NCBI GenBank assembly: GCA_003155915.1
Contig: PMFA01000005.1
Coordinates: 3,254 to 67,253, forward strand
Source: Acidimicrobiaceae bacterium
Lineage (GTDB): Bacteria > Actinomycetota > Acidimicrobiia > Acidimicrobiales > RAAP-2
Reading direction: 5' to 3'
DNA: 64,000 nucleotides
In this document: in pieces, positions 58,527 to 64,000 of the stretch
Layout: each line of letters begins with the position of its first letter
How positions within the stretch are numbered: the first letter of the stretch is position 1
Position numbers and translations under genes: made by a program
The notes under the pieces: generated by a model
Databases searched by the model: none
What the model was told of the DNA's origin: nothing
The model's input: the letters and a program-made list of their open reading frames with translations, nothing else

Positions 58527-59923
58527 CAGCGGCTGCCTGCGGTTCCCAACACGACCGGTGTTGGCGCGGGGTACGAGCCGGTGAGACAGGCGTCACAGCA
58601 CTCACCGTCGAGTTGTATTGCGCTGCGCAGGTTCGCCAGCGTGATGAACTCCAGTGAGTCGGACCCGATGAACTCGTTCATCTCGGGAATCGAGTGGTTC
58701 GCCGCGAGCAGGTCGTCGCGCGTTGGCGTGTCGATGCCGTAGTAACAGGGGTTCATGAAGGGCGGGGACGAGATTCGCAAATGCACTTCTTTGGCGCCCG
58801 CGTCGCGGAGCATCTTCACGATCTCGCGCGTCGTCGTGCCGCGCACGATCGAATCGTCGACGACGACGAGGCGCTGACCCTCGATGTTCTCGCGAAGGGG
58901 GTTGAGTTTACGACGGACGGTCGCCGCACGAAGGTTCTGATCCGGGGAGATGAACGTCCGTCCGATGTAGCGGTTCTTGACGAGCCCGTAGCCGAACGGA
59001 ATTCCCGACGCCTTGGCGAACCCTTCGGCGGCCGGAACCCCCGAGTCTGGTACGCCCATCACGATGTCGGCCTCGACGGAGGACTGTGCGGCGAGCAGTT
59101 CTCCCATCCGGCGACGCGTCGTGTGTACTTGGTGGCCCATGAGGTACGTGTCCGGCCGCGCGAAGTAGACGAACTCGAAGATGCAGAGCTTCTGTTTGCC
59201 CTCGGCCGGATCGAGCAACTGGATCGATGAGACTTCCTTGTTCGAGATCGTCACCATCTCTCCCGGCGAGATCTCACGAACGAACGTCGCGCCCACGACA
59301 TCCAACGCCGGGGATTCCGACGCGACGATCCAACCCTCGGGCTCCCCTTCGCTCCCGAAGCGTCCAAGACACAGCGGCCGAAAGCCGTAGGGATCGCGCA
59401 CCGCGTGGATCTCGCCCGCTTCGAGCACCACCATCGAGTAGGCGCCCTCGGTGCGCGCGAGCACCACACCGAGCGCCTTGGCGAGTGAGATGCCCGACTC
59501 GACCTCGCGCGCGAGTAGTTCGGCGACGAGGTCCGAATCCGAGAGCATCGACGTGAACTGGATTCCCGCCTCTTCGGCGAGTGCCGTGGTGTTCGTGAGG
59601 TTGCCGTTGTGCGCGATGGCGAATCCCGACGTGCCGGCCGAGCGATAGACCGGCTGGGCCGCGGTCCAATTGGCCGAGCCCGACGTCGAATAACGAGTGT
59701 GACCGATCACAAAATCTCCGGCCAACGCGCGAAGCGTCGTCTCGGCGAAGACGTGACTGACGAGTCCGTTGTCCTTCACGACGGTGATCTGGTGGTTGTT
59801 GAACGTCGCCATGCCGGCCGACTCTTGGCCGCGGTGTTGGAGTGCGTATAGCGCGTCGTAGCAGAGGTGCGAGACGCTGCGTCCGGGAGCGACAATCCCG
59901 ACGACGCCACAGGCTTCTTTCAC
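58523..59923 (-). CDS. purF: Amidophosphoribosyltransferase
   Basis: 466 aa, committed step of purine synthesis. After a four-residue propeptide (MKEA) the nucleophile C5 begins CGVVGIVAPG (glutamine amidotransferase domain). The PRTase loop is VVVDDSIVRGTTTREIV. Cysteines in KLCIFEFVYF, MNPCYYGID and GECCDACLTGSYP match the [4Fe-4S] ligands of Bacillus-type PurF, so an oxygen-sensitive cluster is expected. First gene of purF-purM-pyrE. Confidence 0.95.
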   Translation of the reverse strand: MKEACGVVGIVAPGRSVSHLCYDALYALQHRGQESAGMATFNNHQITVVKDNGLVSHVFAETTLRALAGDFVIGHTRYSTSGSANWTAAQPVYRSAGTSGFAIAHNGNLTNTTALAEEAGIQFTSMLSDSDLVAELLAREVESGISLAKALGVVLARTEGAYSMVVLEAGEIHAVRDPYGFRPLCLGRFGSEGEPEGWIVASESPALDVVGATFVREISPGEMVTISNKEVSSIQLLDPAEGKQKLCIFEFVYFARPDTYLMGHQVHTTRRRMGELLAAQSSVEADIVMGVPDSGVPAAEGFAKASGIPFGYGLVKNRYIGRTFISPDQNLRAATVRRKLNPLRENIEGQRLVVVDDSIVRGTTTREIVKMLRDAGAKEVHLRISSPPFMNPCYYGIDTPTRDDLLAANHSIPEMNEFIGSDSLEFITLANLRSAIQLDGECCDACLTGSYPAPTPVVLGTAGSRW

Positions 59924-60012
59924 GCGCCCTCTTCGGTTCGAAATTTCATCTCAGAAGGCACTGAGATATTGTCGCACAATCGAACGCCCCCATTGGACCT
60001 CTGTACGATGCT

Positions 60013-60936
60013 GTGGTGCTAGATCTTCACACCCACTCCACGTTCTCCGACGGATCGGACACTCCCACGCAGTTGGCCGAAAAGGCGCACGATCTGGGTA
60101 TATCGGCGATCTCCCTGACCGACCACGACACGACGCTGAGTCACGAAGAAATGTCCGCGGCGTGCGAGAAGCTCGGCTTGGAAATGGTGACCGGGGTCGA
60201 GGTCTCGCTGCGCGATACGGAGTTCCCGAGAGTGCGCGACGGCGTCACCAAAGCGCGCAACGTCCACGTGCTGGCCTACTTCTTGCCACTGGAGGCCGAG
60301 CATCCGCTGCAGCAGAAGCTGGCTTCGCTTCGCCACGACCGCGACAGTCGAAATCACGCGCTGGTGACGTTGCTCCAGGAAAAGGGTTTTGAAGACCTCA
60401 CGCTCGCGTACCTGACCAAAATGACCGGAAACGTGGACTCCATCGGTCGGCCCCATTTCGCGCGCGCCATGATCGATCTGCACCCCGAGCTCATCGGCGA
60501 ACAGAACGCAGACACGTGGAATCGGGTGTTCACCGACTGGCTCGGCACCGACGGCGCGGCGTACGTCTCCAAGACGAGCATGCCGATCGAGGAGTTCGTC
60601 GAAGCCGCCAAGGGTTCGGGCACCGTCTTCTCGATTGCCCACCCCTTGGTCAACTACGTCGATGAAATCAACCCCATCTCGATTGAGACGACCATGCCCC
60701 GGGTGATGGCGTCTCTTCGCGAACGTGGTTTCGCCGGTGTCGAAGCGCACTACGGCGGAACGAGCGCCGGGATTCGCGCCCTGATGGTCAAACTCACGAG
60801 GGACGCTGGCATGATCCCCACGGGCGGATCGGACTACCACGGCACCTACAAGACCGACGTCCTCCTCGGCTTCGGACGAACCGGCGACCTTCGCGTGCCC
60901 GACGAGGTGCTCGAGGAGTTGAAGGCGGCTCGCTAG
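60013..60936 (+). CDS. PHP-domain phosphoesterase (YciV/RnaAM-like)
   Basis: 307-aa PHP metal-dependent phosphatase. Metal ligands: [15 protein letters not shown] (~4-18), ISLTDHDTT (~34-42), TGVEVS (~60-65), IAHPLVN (~213-219), GVEAHYGG and TGGSDYHGT (~275-283). Family members hydrolyse 3',5'-nucleoside bisphosphates, oligoribonucleotides or act as RNase AM. A TACGAT box seven bases before GTG 60013 suggests a leaderless transcript. It is inserted between two purine operons, divergent from purF, and overlaps the purL 3' end by 4 bases. Confidence 0.88.
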   Translation: MVLDLHTHSTFSDGSDTPTQLAEKAHDLGISAISLTDHDTTLSHEEMSAACEKLGLEMVTGVEVSLRDTEFPRVRDGVTKARNVHVLAYFLPLEAEHPLQQKLASLRHDRDSRNHALVTLLQEKGFEDLTLAYLTKMTGNVDSIGRPHFARAMIDLHPELIGEQNADTWNRVFTDWLGTDGAAYVSKTSMPIEEFVEAAKGSGTVFSIAHPLVNYVDEINPISIETTMPRVMASLRERGFAGVEAHYGGTSAGIRALMVKLTRDAGMIPTGGSDYHGTYKTDVLLGFGRTGDLRVPDEVLEELKAAR

Positions 60937-63206
60937 CCGACGGCGGCGAGCGACTCCTCGAGTGCGCCGCGCCGGCGCGAGGCGACCTCGTCGACCGAGA
61001 GGTTGATCATCGAGCCGATACGCAACACCGCGCCACCGACGGTGCCGAGGTGCGTCACCGGAACTCCGGCCACGTCAGCTCGGGCCACGAACGCGTCAAC
61101 GTCATTCGTGGTCATGACGAAGCGGCCCGGGAACTCAGAAAACAGTTCGGCGTGACCTTCGAGTTCCACGATCCCGGCGCCCAGTTGGCTCACGGCGACC
61201 ATCTCGGCCAACGCCGTTGCGAGTCCGCCAGCACCGACGTCGTGAACGGCGGTGACGTCACTGGAAACGCCCGCACAGATCGAGGCGATCTCGCCGGCCA
61301 CGAAGTCGATCGCCGCGGCGAGCGTCTCGGCGTCGAAATTCGGTACGTGACCACCACGCCGACCGCGGCGGGTCGCCCAACGCGTTCCCCCGAGCGGGAA
61401 GCGGTACTGCGAGTTCGCGTGGCGAGTTCCCACGAGCACGATGTCGTCGCCCTCACGCCATCCCCAACCGGGCGGCGGGGCGACGAGTGACTCAACCACA
61501 CCCAAGAGTCCGACGACGGGCGTCGGATCGATGTCGTGTCCGCCACTTTCGTTGTAAAGAGAGACGTTGCCGCCGATGACGGGAAGTCCGAGTCCCAGAC
61601 AGGCCTCGGTCATCCCGTCGATTGATTCCGAGAGTTGCCACATCACCTCGGGGTGTTCAGGATTGCCAAAGTTGAGACAGTTGACCACGGCCTTCGCCGT
61701 CGCTCCCACGCAGGCCAGATTCGCCACGCTCTCAGCGACGGTCAACGAGGTACCGGTGCGGGGGTCCAGCGCGCACCAGCGCGGATTGGAGTCGGTCGAC
61801 AGTGCGATGCCGCGCTCGGAGTACGGCAGCCCCGGTCCGCCCAGTCGTAGGAGCGCGGCGTCGCGGCCCGGACCGACGACGGTGTTCAAAAAGAGCTGCG
61901 AGTCATACTGGCGATAGACCCACGCGGGGTCCACGAGCAGGTCCAACAGGTCATCGTTCGGCGATCCGACCGGCTCGTCATCGCTCGGATCGTCGGCGTT
62001 GATCGCGTCGAGGTCCGCGGGACGACTCATCGGTCGATCGTAGAGAGGGGCTTCGTCGGCCAACGAGCTCGCCGGCACTTCGGCCAAGATCTCACCGTCG
62101 AATCCCTGGCGCACTCGCAGCATCGCGACGGCGCGACCGTTCTCGTCAATCGTCGGTTCGACGACGTGGCCGATGACTGTCGCGCGCACCTCCCACTTGG
62201 CGCACAACTTCGCCACCGCGTCCCAGTTCTCGGGGGTGATGATGGCGAGCATCCGTTCCTGGCTCTCGGACGTCATGATCTCGAAGGGTTCCATTCCCGC
62301 CTCGCGAAGCGGGATCGCTGAAACGTCCACGTCCATGCCCACGCCGCCGCGGGCCGCGGTCTCACTCGTCGCGCAGACGATGCCCGCGCCACCGAGGTCC
62401 TGGATTCCGACGACCAGTCCATCGTCGAGCAGCGCCAGGCACGCTTCGATGAGTCGCTTCTCCTCATACGGGTCACCGACCTGGACGCTTGGTCGCTTGG
62501 CGTCGTCGAGCGACTCGGCGCCGTCGGCGCCGTCAAATCCGGCCGACGCCAGGACCGACACCCCTCCGATTCCGTCACGGCCGGTCGAAGAGCCGAGCAA
62601 CACCGCGAGGTTGCCGACGCCCGAAGCGACGCCGAGGACGAGCCGCTCGGTCGGTAGAGCGCCGCAGCACAAGACGTTCACGAGGGGATTGGAGGCGTAA
62701 CAGTCGTCGAAGGTCAGCTCGCCGCCGATCGTCGGTACGCCGACTGAGTTCCCGTAGCCGGAGATTCCGGAGACCACGCCCTCGACCAACCAGCGTTGAC
62801 GCGCGTCACTCAACTCTCCGAAGAACAGTGGGTCCATTACGGCGAGCGGTCGCGCACCCATCGTGAAGACGTCGCGCAGGATCCCCCCGACACCGGTCGC
62901 CGCCCCCTGGTAGGGCTCGATGGCCGACGGGTGATTGTGACTTTCGATGCGAATCGCCACCGCGATGCCGTCGCCCGCGTCGATGACGCCGGCGTTCTCC
63001 CCCGGGCCGACCAACACGTGGGCCCCTTCGGTCGGGAGACGGCGCAAGTGGATCCGCGAGGACTTATAGGAACAGTGTTCGCTCCACATCACGCCGTAGA
63101 GCGCCAATTCGAGTGAATTTGGCTCGCGATCAAGGACTTCACGAATCATTTCCAGCTCGGAATCGTTGAGTCCCAAAGCGCGGTGAAGGGGCTGGGGGCT
63201 ACTCAC
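60933..63206 (-). CDS. purL: Phosphoribosylformylglycinamidine synthase subunit II
   Basis: 757-aa small-type PurL, the ATP-dependent synthetase that works with PurS and Pur[63 protein letters not shown] and [19 protein letters not shown] are diagnostic, and [15 protein letters not shown] and [10 protein letters not shown] follow in the two halves. It lies 30 bases after purQ on the same strand. Its end overlaps the end of the PHP gene. Confidence 0.95.
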   Translation of the reverse strand: MSSPQPLHRALGLNDSELEMIREVLDREPNSLELALYGVMWSEHCSYKSSRIHLRRLPTEGAHVLVGPGENAGVIDAGDGIAVAIRIESHNHPSAIEPYQGAATGVGGILRDVFTMGARPLAVMDPLFFGELSDARQRWLVEGVVSGISGYGNSVGVPTIGGELTFDDCYASNPLVNVLCCGALPTERLVLGVASGVGNLAVLLGSSTGRDGIGGVSVLASAGFDGADGAESLDDAKRPSVQVGDPYEEKRLIEACLALLDDGLVVGIQDLGGAGIVCATSETAARGGVGMDVDVSAIPLREAGMEPFEIMTSESQERMLAIITPENWDAVAKLCAKWEVRATVIGHVVEPTIDENGRAVAMLRVRQGFDGEILAEVPASSLADEAPLYDRPMSRPADLDAINADDPSDDEPVGSPNDDLLDLLVDPAWVYRQYDSQLFLNTVVGPGRDAALLRLGGPGLPYSERGIALSTDSNPRWCALDPRTGTSLTVAESVANLACVGATAKAVVNCLNFGNPEHPEVMWQLSESIDGMTEACLGLGLPVIGGNVSLYNESGGHDIDPTPVVGLLGVVESLVAPPPGWGWREGDDIVLVGTRHANSQYRFPLGGTRWATRRGRRGGHVPNFDAETLAAAIDFVAGEIASICAGVSSDVTAVHDVGAGGLATALAEMVAVSQLGAGIVELEGHAELFSEFPGRFVMTTNDVDAFVARADVAGVPVTHLGTVGGAVLRIGSMINLSVDEVASRRRGALEESLAAVG

Positions 63207-63236
63207 GAGACCACACTACGGGCACCGGAGCGTGGC

Positions 63237-63920
63237 TCAATTCGCGAGAGCCGGCTGCTCGAGTGGCACACCGAGGAAACCTTCGAACAGCACCACCCCG
63301 TCGGCGCTGCCGAGCAGGGCCGACATCGCGCGCTCCGGGTGGGGCATGAGGCCAACCACGTTGCCGGCTTTGTTGGCGACGCCCGCGATGTCATCGCGAG
63401 AGCCGTTGGGGTTCTCCTTGTAGCGCAGCACGATCTGGCCGTTGCGCACGAGCTCGTCATACGTTTCGTCGTCGCACGTGTAGGAACCGGAGAAGTGATT
63501 GATGGGCACGACCAGTTCCTGACCGACGCGCGCGTGCCGAGTCAAGACCGACGACGTCGACGAGACGACCAGCGTGGTCGGCTGACAGAGAAACGTCAGG
63601 CCGCGATTCTTTTGCAGCGCGCCGGGTAGGAGTCCGGCTTCGACCAGGACCTGGAAGCCGTTGCAGATGCCGAGTACGGGACCACCGGTGGCGGCGAAAC
63701 GCTCCACCGCCGCCATCACCGGCGAAAAGCGCGCGAGCGCTCCGGGGCGCAGGTAGTCGCCGTGGGCGAAGCCCCCCGGGAGGATCACGCCGTCGATGCC
63801 GTCCAGATCAGTTCGCGTATGCCAGATGAATTCGGCCTGGTCGCCGAGGCGCTCGACGGCCGCCGCGGCGTCGTACTCGCAGTTGGAGCCGGGAAAGACG
63901 ACGACACCGATCCGCGACAT
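63237..63920 (-). CDS. purQ: Phosphoribosylformylglycinamidine synthase subunit I (glutaminase)
   Basis: 227-aa class I glutamine amidotransferase supplying ammonia to PurL. IGVVVFPGSNCEYDAAAAVERLGDQAEFIWH at the N-terminus, nucleophile cysteine in GPVLGICNGFQVLVEAGLLPGAL and His/Glu in LMPHPERAMS. The ATG follows the purS stop by three bases. Confidence 0.96.
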   Translation of the reverse strand: MSRIGVVVFPGSNCEYDAAAAVERLGDQAEFIWHTRTDLDGIDGVILPGGFAHGDYLRPGALARFSPVMAAVERFAATGGPVLGICNGFQVLVEAGLLPGALQKNRGLTFLCQPTTLVVSSTSSVLTRHARVGQELVVPINHFSGSYTCDDETYDELVRNGQIVLRYKENPNGSRDDIAGVANKAGNVVGLMPHPERAMSALLGSADGVVLFEGFLGVPLEQPALAN

Positions 63921-63923
63921 GAC

Positions 63924-64000
63924 CTAGCGCTCCCCAATCCGGGCCGAGGCGTCTTCGATCACCGGGTTGGAGAGGAGTCGCTGCGCCAATGACGTGGCCT
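63924..64000 (-). CDS. purS: PurS, C-terminal end (gene continues outside window)
   Basis: The last 25 codons read A-T-S-L-A-Q-R-L-L-S-N-P-V-I-E-D-A-S-A-R-I-G-E-R and stop (TAG). The L-L-S/A-N-P-V-I-E-D end and the position directly before purQ identify PurS, the small bridging subunit of FGAM synthase. Confidence 0.9.
   Translation of the reverse strand, partial: ATSLAQRLLSNPVIEDASARIGER

Noticed and set aside
1-64000. CRISPR arrays, insertion sequences, integrases or phage genes
   Set aside because: None found by eye: no regularly spaced repeats, no transposase or integrase motifs.

Overview
The window looks like a chromosomal segment of a GC-rich actinobacterium, possibly of the Acidimicrobiia (inference from protein style, frequent GTG starts, several apparently leaderless genes and pur gene order; no 16S is present). 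No phage, insertion sequence, CRISPR array or replication origin was seen. Genes are dense, mostly short operons with 1-4 base stop/start overlaps.

Layout. 0-2.3 kb: the tail of a wall- or membrane-anchored protein, a small orphan and an EAL-DICT c-di-GMP phosphodiesterase. 2.9-8.5 kb: a four-gene BMP-type ABC importer (binding protein, double ATPase, two permeases), probably for nucleosides, with a strong terminator after the binding-protein gene. 8.8-10.1 kb: an MFS exporter. 10.3-16.4 kb: a divergent IclR-controlled cluster (IlvD/Edd dehydratase; lactonase, FAH hydrolase, zinc dehydrogenase, SDR) that fits a complete non-phosphorylated sugar acid pathway of the diketo-hydrolase type. 16.7-23.3 kb: an NAD-binding DUF2867 protein, hemerythrin with a cNMP-domain fragment, a DHA2 exporter with MarR, a toxin-antitoxin-like pair whose nucleotidyltransferase-like member carries two in-frame stops, and a peroxiredoxin/DsbA pair. 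23.7-28.2 kb: lon and a TetR/MFS divergent pair.

28.4-46.4 kb is a mosaic of small accessory genes: dehydrogenase, YoaK-like and DUF4405-like membrane proteins, DinB-like, a PASTA-like secreted protein fused in frame to an esterase remnant, ArsR/SRPBCC, an alkylation-repair run (Ada-AlkA, Ogt, then a TfoX-N gene), TetR plus DHA2 exporter with a short leader peptide, hydrolases, ASCH, TrhO and a secreted DUF5666-like protein. Several genes here are broken (GNAT and LprI-like frameshifts, esterase remnant).

46.8-56.9 kb: DHA2 exporter, dienelactone hydrolase, alkylsulfatase divergent from a GH1 glycosidase, VOC protein, esterase, EamA exporter, tRNA-Asp and tRNA-Phe, and a serine hydrolase. 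56.9-64 kb: nucleotide synthesis, with purF-purM-pyrE and purS-purQ-purL both on the minus strand and a plus-strand PHP phosphoesterase between them.

The best leads are the sugar acid cluster with its swapped dehydratase family, the doubly interrupted DUF6036-like gene, the leader peptide before the TetR-linked exporter, and the repeat-rich promoter at 46.4-46.6 kb.
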